In this document: positions 48,760 to 57,453 of the stretch, in pieces
How the letters are laid out: each line of letters opens with the position of its first letter
How positions within the stretch are numbered: position 1 is the stretch's first letter
Origin: Pseudomonadota bacterium
Lineage (GTDB): Bacteria; Pseudomonadota; Gammaproteobacteria; Burkholderiales; JAJZQI01
Direction of reading: 5' to 3'
NCBI GenBank assembly: GCA_021851875.1
Contig: JAJZQI010000003.1
Coordinates: forward strand, 124,001-188,000
DNA: 64,000 nucleotides
Translations under genes and position numbers: made by a program
The notes under the pieces: generated by a model
What the model was told of the DNA's origin: nothing
The model's database searches: none
Seen by the model: only the letters and a program-made list of their open reading frames with translations

Positions 48760-49892
48760 GAGTGAGTTCGAAGTTGCATCATGTTGCGGTGGCTGCCATT
48801 GCATCTCTGTCCGTGGCCGGTTGTTCCACTACCCTGTTCGACGGCAAGACGATGGATTACAAATCGGCCGGGAAACTGCCTGCTCTGGAGGTGCCTCCTG
48901 ATTTGACCGCTCCGGCGACGGACGGAGCCTTTGCCGTCCCGGCGAACAATCAGAATGCAGCGACGTACTCCGCCTATGCCCAGCAGCGCGAGAACCAGCC
49001 CAAATATGAAGAGCAGGCCGGCGTGCTGCCGCAGAGCGACAAGGTGCAACTGGAGCGTGCCGGTTCGGAGCGCTGGCTGGTGGTCAAGGCTACTCCGGAG
49101 CAGGTTTGGCCGGTGCTCAAGGAATTCTGGCAGGAACTGGGTTTCATCGTGAACGTCGAGCGTCCGGCGTCCGGCATCATGGAAACCGACTGGGCGGAAA
49201 ACCGCGCCAAGCTCCCGCAGGACCCGATCCGCAACGTCCTGGGCAAGCTGTTCGATTCGCTTTACTCGACGGCTGAGCGCGATAAATTCCGCACCCGTAT
49301 CGAGCGTGGCCGTGAGCCGGGGACGGTGGAAATCTATATCAGCCATCGCGGCATGTATGAAGTGATCCAGGGTGGCGATGGCGGCAACGGCACCGTTTGG
49401 GAGCCGCGTCCGGCAGACCCGGGGCTCGAGGGCGAAATGCTGCAGCGGCTGATGGTCCGTTTCGGCGTCAGTGAACAGCAAGCCAAGACCGCGGTGACGC
49501 AACAGAGTCTCGAACCGCGCGCCAAACTGCAGCAACAGAACGGCGTAGCGGTGCTGGCGATGGACGACGGCTTCGATCGCGCATGGCGGCGCGTGGGCCT
49601 GGCTTTGGATCGCGTCGGTTTTGCCGTGGAAGATCGTGATCGCGCCGGCGGTATTTATTATGTGCGCTACGATGATCCGGATGCCGACGCGGCCAAGAAA
49701 TCGGATGGTTTCCTGGCTAAGCTGGCTTTCTGGCGCTCGTCCTCCGACAAGCACGGCGCCCTGAAATACCAGGTGAGCGTCAAGGGAGACGACAACAGTA
49801 CTCGGGTGAGCGTGCTGACCGACAAGGGCCAGCCCACGGCACCGGAAACAGCAGACCGCATTCTCAAGCTGCTGCTCGAACAACTGAAGTAA
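48756..49892 (+). CDS. bamC: Outer membrane assembly lipoprotein BamC
   Basis: The 378-residue protein has a lipoprotein signal with lipobox SVAGC and lipidated Cys23, then a disordered Pro/Ala-rich segment (about 40-95) and two helix-grip domains of the NlpB/DapX family. BamC is an accessory lipoprotein of the BAM complex inserting outer-membrane proteins. GGGAGA precedes the ATG, which overlaps the dapA stop. It is followed after one base by an MBL-fold gene, so all three are co-transcribed. Confidence 0.92.
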   Translation: MRVSSKLHHVAVAAIASLSVAGCSTTLFDGKTMDYKSAGKLPALEVPPDLTAPATDGAFAVPANNQNAATYSAYAQQRENQPKYEEQAGVLPQSDKVQLERAGSERWLVVKATPEQVWPVLKEFWQELGFIVNVERPASGIMETDWAENRAKLPQDPIRNVLGKLFDSLYSTAERDKFRTRIERGREPGTVEIYISHRGMYEVIQGGDGGNGTVWEPRPADPGLEGEMLQRLMVRFGVSEQQAKTAVTQQSLEPRAKLQQQNGVAVLAMDDGFDRAWRRVGLALDRVGFAVEDRDRAGGIYYVRYDDPDADAAKKSDGFLAKLAFWRSSSDKHGALKYQVSVKGDDNSTRVSVLTDKGQPTAPETADRILKLLLEQLK

Positions 49893-49893
49893 T

Positions 49894-50664
49894 ATGCGGT
49901 TTTCCAGCCTCGGCAGCGGCAGCAAGGGTAACGGGCTGCTGGTCGAGGCGGGCGCAACCACCGTTCTGCTCGACTGCGGTTTCGGCCTGGCCGAATGCCG
50001 CAGCCGTCTTGCCCGCCTGGGCAAATCCCCCGAATCGCTTGCCGGCATCGTGGTCACGCACGAACACAGCGACCATATGCACGGTGTGGCCCGCCTGGCA
50101 AAACGTTACGCTATTCCGGTCTATCTGACTTATGGCAGCTACAGTGCCGCTGTCAGCCAGTTTGAAGGCTGTCAGGTCAACTGGATCATGTCCGACTCAC
50201 CGGTAACGGTGGACGATCTTGAGCTGCTGCCCTATGCGGTGCCGCATGACGCGCGCGAACCGGTGCAGTTCGTTTTTTCCGATGGCTGTTTCAGACTGGG
50301 CGTGCTGACCGATAGCGGCAGCATCACCACGCATATTTGCCAGCATTTGACCGGCTGCGATGCCTTGCTGCTGGAGTGCAATCACGACCATGACATGCTC
50401 TGGGCGGGACGTTACCCCGTCTCGTTGAAACGGCGGGTGAGCGGCTCGCACGGGCACCTCGACAACAGGGCCGCGGCCGAACTGCTGCAGTATATCGACA
50501 CCAGCCGTTTGCAGCACATTGTGGCGGCTCATCTGAGTCAGGAAAACAACCGGCGCGAACTGGCCGTGGCTGCCTTGGCGGGAGCGCTGAGCTGCGCGGA
50601 GGACTGGATCGCCGTGGCCGAGCAGGAGGATGGGCTCGGCTGGCGAGACTTGCGGCAAACTTGA
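49894..50664 (+). CDS. MBL-fold metallo-hydrolase (WalJ/YycJ-like)
   Basis: This 256-residue cytoplasmic protein starts MRFSSLGSGSKGNGLLVE, the pattern of the YycJ/WalJ branch, and has the metal motif VVTHEHSDHMHG near residue 53-64, then DSGSITTHI and AAHLSQENN. Family members are putative exonucleases or phosphodiesterases linked to cell division and DNA repair in Firmicutes. It follows bamC by one base and ends at a bidirectional terminator. The exact substrate is unknown. Confidence 0.88.
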   Translation: MRFSSLGSGSKGNGLLVEAGATTVLLDCGFGLAECRSRLARLGKSPESLAGIVVTHEHSDHMHGVARLAKRYAIPVYLTYGSYSAAVSQFEGCQVNWIMSDSPVTVDDLELLPYAVPHDAREPVQFVFSDGCFRLGVLTDSGSITTHICQHLTGCDALLLECNHDHDMLWAGRYPVSLKRRVSGSHGHLDNRAAAELLQYIDTSRLQHIVAAHLSQENNRRELAVAALAGALSCAEDWIAVAEQEDGLGWRDLRQT

Positions 50665-50692
50665 GGGGTGTTGCGATATTGCGCCGAAAAAC

Positions 50693-50721
50693 AAAAAGGC
50701 CGGCATTTCTGCCGGCCTTTT
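50693..50721. terminator. Bidirectional terminator
   Basis: AAAAGGCCGGCA (50694-50705) pairs over 12 bp with TGCCGGCCTTTT (50710-50721). It lies between the plus-strand MBL gene and the minus-strand lipoprotein gene and has A and T runs on the proper sides for both. Confidence 0.9.
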
Positions 50722-50741
50722 CTGCTAGGTAATCCTTAAGA

Positions 50742-50954
50742 TTACTTGGCAGCCGGAGCGGAAGCAGCCGGAGCGGAAGCAGCTTCAGCGGAAGCGGCCG
50801 GAGCAGAAGCAACAGCAGCCGGAGCGGAAGCAGCCGGAGCAGAAGCTTCAGCAGCCGGAGCAGAAGCTTCTGCCGGAGCAGCAGCTTCTTCTTTGTTACC
50901 ACAAGCGGTCAGTGCAGCAGCCAGCAGTGCGGCCAGGAGCAGAGATTTTTGCAT
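50742..50954 (-). CDS. Small Ala/Pro-rich lipoprotein
   Basis: The 70-residue product has a lipoprotein signal MQKSLLLAALLAAALTAC with lipidation expected at Cys18, followed only by low-complexity repeats of EASAPAA and SAPAA units. At the DNA level, 15-18 bp GCAGCCGGAGCGGAA-type units recur many times, so length may vary among strains. AAAGGGAAGAAAA precedes the ATG. Function is unknown; a flexible cell-envelope spacer is one possibility. Confidence 0.75.
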   Translation of the reverse strand: MQKSLLLAALLAAALTACGNKEEAAAPAEASAPAAEASAPAASAPAAVASAPAASAEAASAPAASAPAAK

Positions 50955-51116
50955 TTTCTTCCCTTTGTTTAACTAGTTAAATTGCTATGACGATGCGCAT
51001 CGCAAATCGGTCAGCATGTCGCCATAAAAAGACCGATTGCGAAAATTCTATCATATTTTCCCAAACTTGCTAGGGGATTCTTAACTTTTTGTTGAATGTG
51101 CAAGTGTGTTGTATTT

Positions 51117-51602
51117 TTACAACCCAAGGGGTTTGTTTACGCTGTCTTCCGCCGAGGCGATGCGCAGTTCGGCAAAGCGCTGTTGCAGAATTGAAGCGGT
51201 TTCAGGAGCATTCAGTTCGAGCGCGGCGCGATCATGGTCGCTGTGGAAGCGGCGCAGGCTGTGCAAGTTATCAACCAGCACAAAACTGTCTCTTAAGTGT
51301 TTTGCCTCGGGGGTTGTGACGGCCAGGCGGATCTGGTGGTTGCGCGTCCGAACTAACGATGTTAAGCGCGGGAAGCGCGTTTTCAGCGCATGGCTGTCAT
51401 GCACGATGAGCCATAATTCGTTGCGCGCCGAGCGGGCCAGAAAGGTCTGCAGCAAGTCGGCTACGGCAGCGCTGTCCCATCCGCCATAATTCAGATCGGG
51501 ATCGAAAATTTCGACCCGCTGCCTGGCCAACTCCAGCAGCTGCAGCAGGGCGTGGTGATAGTCTTCACGCCGCTCGATTAACTGGTATTGTTTGTCTGTC
51601 AT
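51117..51602 (-). CDS. Hypothetical protein, DUF7931/PLD-like
   Basis: The 161-residue protein begins MTDKQYQLIERREDYHHALL and has the strand-helix pattern of the DUF7931 group: RVEIFDPDLNYGGWDSAAVADLLQ, WLIVHDSHALKTRFP and a final FVLVDNLHSLRRFHSDHDRA. It looks like half of a phospholipase-D-type fold without the HKD motif. It overlaps the upstream oxygenase gene by four bases (ATGA), so the two are translationally coupled. Biochemical role unknown. Confidence 0.7.
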   Translation of the reverse strand: MTDKQYQLIERREDYHHALLQLLELARQRVEIFDPDLNYGGWDSAAVADLLQTFLARSARNELWLIVHDSHALKTRFPRLTSLVRTRNHQIRLAVTTPEAKHLRDSFVLVDNLHSLRRFHSDHDRAALELNAPETASILQQRFAELRIASAEDSVNKPLGL

Positions 51603-52738
51603 GGACTGTTTCGTTCCAGATACGCCGCTTCAAACCAGGGGAAGAGCAGTTCGGCCAGTTCGGGCGGATAAGCTGCCGCCGGCAATCGGCGTGTATCTGC
51701 CAGGCGCACGAGCCAGGGGCGCAATTCTTGCGGCACTTCGATGGCTTCCCCATTGAGATAAAAGTGATTTCCGCTAAACAGCATCTGACTTGCCGGCGCC
51801 AAGCGGATGCCTTGCTGCGTCAGCAAGGCGGCAAACTCGGCCTCATCCTCAGTATAGTCTTCCGCTTCGAAAAAGATGTGCGGCTTGGGTTCGGTCAGGT
51901 AATGGCCGAGAAAATCGGCCACGTCCGCATCGGTCCAGCTGATCCGTCGCAGCATTTCGCCGACCTGGCGGATCATGGCCGGACCGATTTCCGCCGGATG
52001 GGCCGGCGCCTGCAGGTCGGGATCGGCATACATGCCGTTCAGCTGCAGGCGTTCCTCCAGATACATGAGGAACTGCTGCCCCAGTTCCTGCGCTTGGGGG
52101 GCGCGAAAACCGACCGACCAGGTCATGCTGTCGTCGGTGAGCGAGACGCCGTGGTGGGCGTAGCGCGGCGGCAGGTAGAGCAGGTCGCCCGGATTGACGA
52201 GCCATTCCTGCTCGGCTGCAAAACGCTGCAGGATGCGCAGGGGAATGCCTTCGATCAGGTCTTGATCCTGCTGGGCGCTGATCTGCCAGCGTTTGCTGCC
52301 GCAGCCCTGGATCAGAAAGACGTCGTAGGAATCAAAGTGCGGACCGACACCGCCGCCGGTAGGGGCGAGGCTGACCATCACGTCGTCCAGCCGGGCGCTG
52401 GGAATGAAGGGGAAGGATTGCAGCAGTTCGGCGGCCGCCGGCAAGACGTGGTTGATGCCCTGCACCAGGAGGGACCAGTCGCGTGCCGGCAGGCGCGACA
52501 GTTTGTGGGCCGAAAAGGGACCGTGCTGCAGATCCCAGCCGTTATTCTGTTTGAGCACCAGGCGCGATTGCATGTCTTCGTTGCGCGCCAGCGTCTGCAG
52601 TTCTTTGGGTGAGAGAGCCTGCGCCAGATGAGGAAAGGCATTGGGCACGAACAGCGGTTTTTTCTGCCAATGGTCGCGCAGGAAGGTTTCAGCCGTGAGG
52701 CCGCCGAGAAAGGCGATGGGTTCAGTGTGTGTCGTCAT
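51599..52738 (-). CDS. JmjC/cupin-domain ribosomal protein oxygenase (YcfD/RoxA-like)
   Basis: The 379-residue Fe(II)/2-oxoglutarate enzyme resembles E. coli YcfD, which hydroxylates an arginine of ribosomal protein L16. The iron ligands are His134 and Asp136 in GPHFDSYDVFLIQG and a distal His near 195-196 in RYAHHGVSLT. The C-terminal winged-helix-like part is present (AEIGPAMIRQVGEMLRRI). The ATG giving MTTHTEPIAFLGGLT is preferred over a TTG 18 bases upstream. It overlaps the DUF7931 gene. Confidence 0.87.
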   Translation of the reverse strand: MTTHTEPIAFLGGLTAETFLRDHWQKKPLFVPNAFPHLAQALSPKELQTLARNEDMQSRLVLKQNNGWDLQHGPFSAHKLSRLPARDWSLLVQGINHVLPAAAELLQSFPFIPSARLDDVMVSLAPTGGGVGPHFDSYDVFLIQGCGSKRWQISAQQDQDLIEGIPLRILQRFAAEQEWLVNPGDLLYLPPRYAHHGVSLTDDSMTWSVGFRAPQAQELGQQFLMYLEERLQLNGMYADPDLQAPAHPAEIGPAMIRQVGEMLRRISWTDADVADFLGHYLTEPKPHIFFEAEDYTEDEAEFAALLTQQGIRLAPASQMLFSGNHFYLNGEAIEVPQELRPWLVRLADTRRLPAAAYPPELAELLFPWFEAAYLERNSP

Positions 52739-52752
52739 GTCGGAAGTATGCA

Positions 52753-52780
52753 ACAAAAAAGGCAGCCCGTGGGCTGCCTT
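52753..52780 (-). terminator. Rho-independent terminator of the Bax-inhibitor gene
   Basis: AAGGCAGCCC (52759 on) pairs with GGGCTGCCTT (to 52780) and, read on the minus strand, is followed by six T residues. It ends transcription of the Bax-inhibitor-1 gene and separates it from the oxygenase gene. Confidence 0.88.
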
Positions 52781-52798
52781 ATGATGGAGCGAGGCCGT

Positions 52799-53485
52799 TT
52801 AGTCTCGATTGCCCAGCAAGGCCATCAGCAGCTGCAGCAGGTTGACGAACAGGTTGTAGATGTTGAGGTAGATCGACAGTGTGGCCATGATGTAATTGGT
52901 TTCGCCACCGTTGACGATGCGGCTGACGTCAAACAGGATGAAGCCGGAAAAGATCATCACACCTACGGCCGAAATAGTCAGGTACAGAGCCGGGATGTGG
53001 AAGAACATATTGGCCAGCGAGGCAACGATCATCAGGATCAGACCGATGAACAGGAATTTGCCCATGAAGCTGAAGTCGCGTTTGCTGACAGTGGCGATGG
53101 TGGCCAGAGTGAAGAAGATGATGGCTGTACCGCCGGCGGCCATGCCGATGAGCTGGGCGCCGTTGCTCAGGTGCAGGGCAACCTGCAGGATCGGACCGAG
53201 CATGAGACCCATGAAGAAGGTCAACGCCAGCAGCAGGACCACGCCCAGGCCGCTGTTACGGAATGCGCTAATGCCGAAGGTTAGACCGAGTATCACGGCC
53301 AGCATGCCCAGGGAGGCCATGATGGGGTGCTGGGCGACAAAAGCGAAATTGAGGCTCAGACCGATAAATGCGCCGGCGATGGTCGGCAACATGGACAATG
53401 CGAGCAGCAGGTAAGTATTGCGCAGGACGGATTGCTGCGAAGTGGAAAGACTCCCTACGGTAGCGTAGGACATGTCGTTTTGCAT
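52799..53485 (-). CDS. Bax inhibitor-1 / YccA family membrane protein
   Basis: The 228-residue inner-membrane protein has seven predicted helices and the family signature FDVSRIVNGGETNYIMATLSIYLNIYNLFVNLLQLL at its end. BI-1 proteins are calcium leak channels or modulators of the FtsH protease in bacteria. A short charged N-terminus (MQNDMSYATVGSLSTSQQ) is family-like. It has its own promoter and terminator, so it is monocistronic. Confidence 0.92.
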   Translation of the reverse strand: MQNDMSYATVGSLSTSQQSVLRNTYLLLALSMLPTIAGAFIGLSLNFAFVAQHPIMASLGMLAVILGLTFGISAFRNSGLGVVLLLALTFFMGLMLGPILQVALHLSNGAQLIGMAAGGTAIIFFTLATIATVSKRDFSFMGKFLFIGLILMIVASLANMFFHIPALYLTISAVGVMIFSGFILFDVSRIVNGGETNYIMATLSIYLNIYNLFVNLLQLLMALLGNRD

Positions 53486-53517
53486 TGAGTGACTCCAGTA
53501 AATGAATACAGAAGTTA

Positions 53518-53546
53518 AGACTACCGAAAGCCGTCCGAAGTTTCAA
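53518..53546 (-). promoter_or_regulatory. Promoter of the Bax-inhibitor gene
   Basis: On the minus strand TTGAAA (53546-53541) and TAGTCT (53523-53518) are spaced by 17 bases, 33 bases before the ATG. The -35 is strong, the -10 moderate. Confidence 0.45.
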
Positions 53547-53562
53547 CATTAAGTGTATTTAA

Positions 53563-55512
53563 TTATATTGCGCGGGGCCGGAATGTGCGTATGCGTTGCC
53601 GCAGGGTCGGCAGATCGCCTGCGCCGGTCCGGTAACGCAGACCGATGTAGAGCGAGGTGATGGCCTGGATATCGGCGGCCAGGTCAGGGCGCAGCCGGCC
53701 GGCGCGCGCGGCGAAGTCGGCCGGGCCTTCGCCGGCCCGGCGCTCCAGCTTGATGGCCGACAGCTTGCGGCAGAAGGTGCGATAAAGGCGCTGCGCCGGA
53801 TCTTCCGGCGGGCGCGGCCGGTGCAGAATCTGACGTGCCAGCACCAGTGTGGTCAGCATGAGCGCCACAGTCAGGGCGGCAATCATGCCTTGCCAGCTTG
53901 CCAGCATCGGGTGCAGGCGTTTGAGCAAATCGAGCTGGCGGTTCTGGTCGTAACCAAGAATCCATTGGTTCCAGCGGGTGTTGAGCATGTCCCATGTCAG
54001 GCGCGAGCGTTTGAGCCAGCTGCTGTCCAGTTCGGTGAGTACGGCGGGCAGTTGGGACGCCGGCACGGCATGGCCGATGCCCGCGGTCAGCCGCTCGAGC
54101 GCCACGGCACTGGTCGGATCGACACGGGTCCAGCCCTGGTCGGGGAAATAGACTTCCGCCCAGGCATGCGCGTCCGACTGGCGGATGAGCCAGTACTGCC
54201 CGAGCGGATTGTATTCGCCGCCCTGATAACCGGTGACAATGCGTGCAGGCACGCCGGCGGCGCGCATGAGAAAGACGAAGGCGCTGGCATAGTGCTCGCA
54301 GAAACCCTGTTTGCTGCGGAAAAGAAAATCGTCCACCGTGTCGGGCCCCAGTCTGGGCGGGGTCAGCGTGTAGCTAAATCCCTGGGTGGCGAAAAAATTC
54401 AGCGCGCGGGCGACAATCCGGCGCGGCGAGCTGCCCTTCCAGCTGGCCGCCAGTTGCCGCGCCAGCAGGTTGCCGTCCTGCGGCAGAGCAAGCGCGTGCT
54501 GCTCTTCCCAGTCGCTCAGCGGGGCAAAAGGCAGGGTGTCGCCAACTGCGCTGCTGATTTCCAGCCGCGTGCGCTGTTTTAGAGGTTTGCTGTATAGCAG
54601 CTGGTAATCGCCGGTCAGCCGGCTGTCGGGCGGCAGCGCCAGGGGGGCGCCCATGGCAAACAGCCAGCGGCTTTCCTGCGGTTCCAGCGTGGTCGTGTAG
54701 CGCAGCGGCTGCGCGTTCTGCGGCAGAGCCGGGCGCATCGACGGCAGGGGCGGCGCGGTCCAGCTGCGGCCGTCGAAATCCCACAATACCGGTCCGCGCC
54801 AGTACATCTGTTGCAAAGGCGGTATTGAGCCATGAAATTGCACGCGGAACACCGCTGCGTCGGACAGGATCAGATCGGCGATGTTGCCGATGGTCATGTG
54901 GTCGGACAGGCCGCTGATCGAGGAATTTTTGTCCGGCGGCAGGCCCCAGATGGGGCCGGGAATGCGGGGAAACAATACAAACAGCAAAAGCATGAGCGGC
55001 AGTGCCTGCAGCATGAGCCGACCGGCCCAGCGCACGCGTTGGCGCGGATGACGGGCGAGGGAGGCGAATTCCTGGCAGCCGGTCCAGGCAAGCAGCAGCA
55101 GCCAGAAAGCGAATATCGCCCAGGCCGCGCTGCCCATGCTTTCGGAAAACAGGAACTGACTCAGCAGCAGAAACGTGCTGCTGAGCAGCAGAACGACCTC
55201 GTCGCGCACCGTTTTCAACTCGAACAGCTTGAGCGGCGCGAGCGTCAGCAGCAGAGCGGTACCCGCCAGACGGCCGGTGATGGTATGGAATTGCGCCAGC
55301 ACGCCTGCCGCTGCGGCCAGCGCAATTCCCCATAGCAGCCAGCGCGGCATGGCAGGCAGGCGCGCGGCGGTTTGCAGAACGTTCCAGCCCAGCAGCAACA
55401 GCACGAACAGGCTGATCCACAGGGGCATGCGGGCAAAGTGCGGTGCGGCGCAAGCCAGCAGGGCGGCGCTAAGCCAGTAACGCTGATGGGTGAGCGCGGG
55501 CAGTCTGGTCAT
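53563..55512 (-). CDS. TgpA-type membrane transglutaminase (DUF3488/DUF4129)
   Basis: This 649-residue protein has about six N-terminal membrane segments (DUF3488), a periplasmic transglutaminase-like domain with Cys405 in GFCEHYASAF, His449 in DAHAWAEVYF and Asp465 in VDPTSAVAL, one further membrane segment near 565-585 and a cytoplasmic DUF4129-type tail. It resembles Pseudomonas TgpA, an essential periplasmic protein. The ATG overlaps the DUF58 stop (ATGA), and the gene is third in the MoxR-DUF58-TgpA unit. Confidence 0.92.
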   Translation of the reverse strand: MTRLPALTHQRYWLSAALLACAAPHFARMPLWISLFVLLLLGWNVLQTAARLPAMPRWLLWGIALAAAAGVLAQFHTITGRLAGTALLLTLAPLKLFELKTVRDEVVLLLSSTFLLLSQFLFSESMGSAAWAIFAFWLLLLAWTGCQEFASLARHPRQRVRWAGRLMLQALPLMLLLFVLFPRIPGPIWGLPPDKNSSISGLSDHMTIGNIADLILSDAAVFRVQFHGSIPPLQQMYWRGPVLWDFDGRSWTAPPLPSMRPALPQNAQPLRYTTTLEPQESRWLFAMGAPLALPPDSRLTGDYQLLYSKPLKQRTRLEISSAVGDTLPFAPLSDWEEQHALALPQDGNLLARQLAASWKGSSPRRIVARALNFFATQGFSYTLTPPRLGPDTVDDFLFRSKQGFCEHYASAFVFLMRAAGVPARIVTGYQGGEYNPLGQYWLIRQSDAHAWAEVYFPDQGWTRVDPTSAVALERLTAGIGHAVPASQLPAVLTELDSSWLKRSRLTWDMLNTRWNQWILGYDQNRQLDLLKRLHPMLASWQGMIAALTVALMLTTLVLARQILHRPRPPEDPAQRLYRTFCRKLSAIKLERRAGEGPADFAARAGRLRPDLAADIQAITSLYIGLRYRTGAGDLPTLRQRIRTFRPRAI

Positions 55513-56453
55513 GCCGGGAACAGCGCCAGCGCTTCCAGACAGCGCTGCTGGTGAAGCTCGCCCAGCGCCGGCGGAATGGTTTGCTGGGGCAAGCGCAGGC
55601 CGTAGGGCTGGCGGTTTTGCTCCAGCTGCAGCACCCAGGCGGTGAGCTGCTCCAGGCGGGCCTCCGTGTCGAGCGGGGCAAAGTGCTGCCAGTCGAGCCA
55701 CAATTCGGTGCCCTGCAGGCTGTCATAGGTTTTGCTGAACAGGCCGCGTTCGCCGGCCAGGGCTTTCCAGGCGATACGGGCAGGGGTATCGCCGGCTGCA
55801 TAATTGCGCAGGCCGTGAAAATCATCTTCCTGTTCGGCGCTGATGCGTCGTTCTTGCCCGCTCTGACTGCTGGTCGGCGGCAAGGGGAGGCGCTGCGATG
55901 CCGGGCGGGGATAGACCAGCGTGTGGCTGGGCAGGTTGAGCCGCGACCAGGCATGAAACAGGCCAAAGGGATGGCGGGTGTAAAGTTGGAACCAGGGGGC
56001 TGTCAGGCTGCCGCGCTGGCGGGTGGGCACGGACAGCTGGACTGCGGCCTTGGCGTGCGCGCCAACGTCGCCGTGGTCGTGCACGGTACTGTTTTGTTGC
56101 AGTGCGATGGCCAGCCGCAATTCTTTGCCGGGGTTGTCGAGCATGATGCGAAAGCGGGCGGTGTCGCCGGCAAACACCGGGGGGCCGGGCTCGCAGCGCA
56201 CGCGCAGGCCATTGAGGTTGCGGAAGGTATAGAGAATCGACAGCAGCATGATGCTGCCGAACCAGAAAATCAGGCCGAAGGCAAGGTTGCTGCTGTAATT
56301 GATGGCGCCGAGAAACATGACGAACAGGGCAATAAAGGCCAGCAGGCCGTAACGGCTCGGCAGGATGAAGATGCTGTGGCGATTGAGCGTAACCGTGCCC
56401 GACTGGGGCCGGGGCGGGCGCCAGAAATTGAGGTCGGTTTTTTGCCGGGCCAT
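55509..56453 (-). CDS. DUF58 domain protein
   Basis: The 314-residue protein has two membrane helices at about 33-78 and a soluble domain with the DUF58 core RISAEQEDDFHGLRNYAAGDTPARIAWKALA. DUF58 proteins nearly always follow a MoxR ATPase and precede a transglutaminase-like gene, as here, and are thought to be assembled or regulated by the ATPase. The ATG is 12 bp after the moxR stop. Confidence 0.9.
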   Translation of the reverse strand: MARQKTDLNFWRPPRPQSGTVTLNRHSIFILPSRYGLLAFIALFVMFLGAINYSSNLAFGLIFWFGSIMLLSILYTFRNLNGLRVRCEPGPPVFAGDTARFRIMLDNPGKELRLAIALQQNSTVHDHGDVGAHAKAAVQLSVPTRQRGSLTAPWFQLYTRHPFGLFHAWSRLNLPSHTLVYPRPASQRLPLPPTSSQSGQERRISAEQEDDFHGLRNYAAGDTPARIAWKALAGERGLFSKTYDSLQGTELWLDWQHFAPLDTEARLEQLTAWVLQLEQNRQPYGLRLPQQTIPPALGELHQQRCLEALALFPA

Positions 56454-56465
56454 GGTTATGAAACC

Positions 56466-57377
56466 TCAGGGAATCGGCGTCTGCTCGAGTATCCAGCCGG
56501 CCGGTTGGGCCGACATTTTGCCGGCATCCGCCACCATCAGCCGGTGGCCGGCAATGGCCGGGAAGACGCTTTGCACATCTTCCGGCAGCACATGGTCGCG
56601 CCCGTCCAGCCAGGCCCATGCCTGGGCGGCGTGCAGCAGGCCCAGGCCGGCGCGGGGGGACAGTCCGAGACTGAAAAATTCGCTTTGGCGCGACTGGCGC
56701 AGCAAGGCCTGCAGGTAATCGAGCAGCGCATTCGATACATGCACGGCGCGAGCGGCCTGCTGAGCGGTTTTCAGCTCGTCCGCGCTCAATTGCGCGGGCA
56801 ATTGCTGCAGCATGACGCGCCGATCCATGCCGCGCAGCAGTTCGCGCTCCGCTTCGGGGGACGGAAAACCGAGCGAAATGCGCATGAGAAAACGATCGAG
56901 CTGCGATTCCGGCAGGGGATAGGTGCCGATCTGATGCGACGGATTTTGCGTGGCGATGACAAAGAAAGGCTCCGGCAGGGGACGGGTCTTGCCTTCTGTC
57001 GTCACCTGGCGTTCTTCCATGGCTTCGAGCAATGCGCTTTGCGCCTTGGGAGTGGCCCGGTTGATTTCGTCGGCTAGGATCAGCTGGGCGAAGATGGGGC
57101 CGGGCTGGAACTGAAAACCGCCCTGCTGCCGGTCGAATACCGCCACACCGAGGATGTCGGCCGGCAACAGGTCGCTGGTGAACTGAATGCGCTGGTAACT
57201 GAGCCCGAGGGTCTGGGCAATGGCGTGCGACAGGGTGGTTTTGCCTACGCCGGGCAGATCTTCGATCAGCAGGTGCCCCTGTGCCAGCAGACAGGTGACG
57301 GCCAGCCGCACGGACGGCTCCTTGCCGAGAATGACGCTGTTCAGTTGTGCCAGAACCGGTTGCAGGGTGACTGTCAT
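56466..57377 (-). CDS. MoxR-family AAA+ ATPase
   Basis: This 303-residue ATPase has Walker A EDLPGVGKTTLSHA near residue 39, Walker B LILADEINRATPKAQSALLEAM near 100 and sensor/arginine region IATQNPSHQIGTYPLPESQLDRF. MoxR proteins act as chaperones in maturation of partner complexes. It heads the minus-strand moxR-DUF58-tgpA operon. DUF455 gene upstream is 76 bp away. Confidence 0.93.
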   Translation of the reverse strand: MTVTLQPVLAQLNSVILGKEPSVRLAVTCLLAQGHLLIEDLPGVGKTTLSHAIAQTLGLSYQRIQFTSDLLPADILGVAVFDRQQGGFQFQPGPIFAQLILADEINRATPKAQSALLEAMEERQVTTEGKTRPLPEPFFVIATQNPSHQIGTYPLPESQLDRFLMRISLGFPSPEAERELLRGMDRRVMLQQLPAQLSADELKTAQQAARAVHVSNALLDYLQALLRQSRQSEFFSLGLSPRAGLGLLHAAQAWAWLDGRDHVLPEDVQSVFPAIAGHRLMVADAGKMSAQPAGWILEQTPIP

Positions 57378-57453
57378 GGGCGGAGCGTGTCTTGTTGTGG
57401 ATGCTCGACACTATAGCGCAAGCAGCCGCGGCAGGCGAATCAGCCGGGGTGTG

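Noticed and set aside
50742-50954. Regularly spaced repeats considered as a CRISPR-like array
   Set aside because: The units are 15-18 bp, in frame, without unique spacers of constant length, and encode the Ala/Pro-rich lipoprotein tail.
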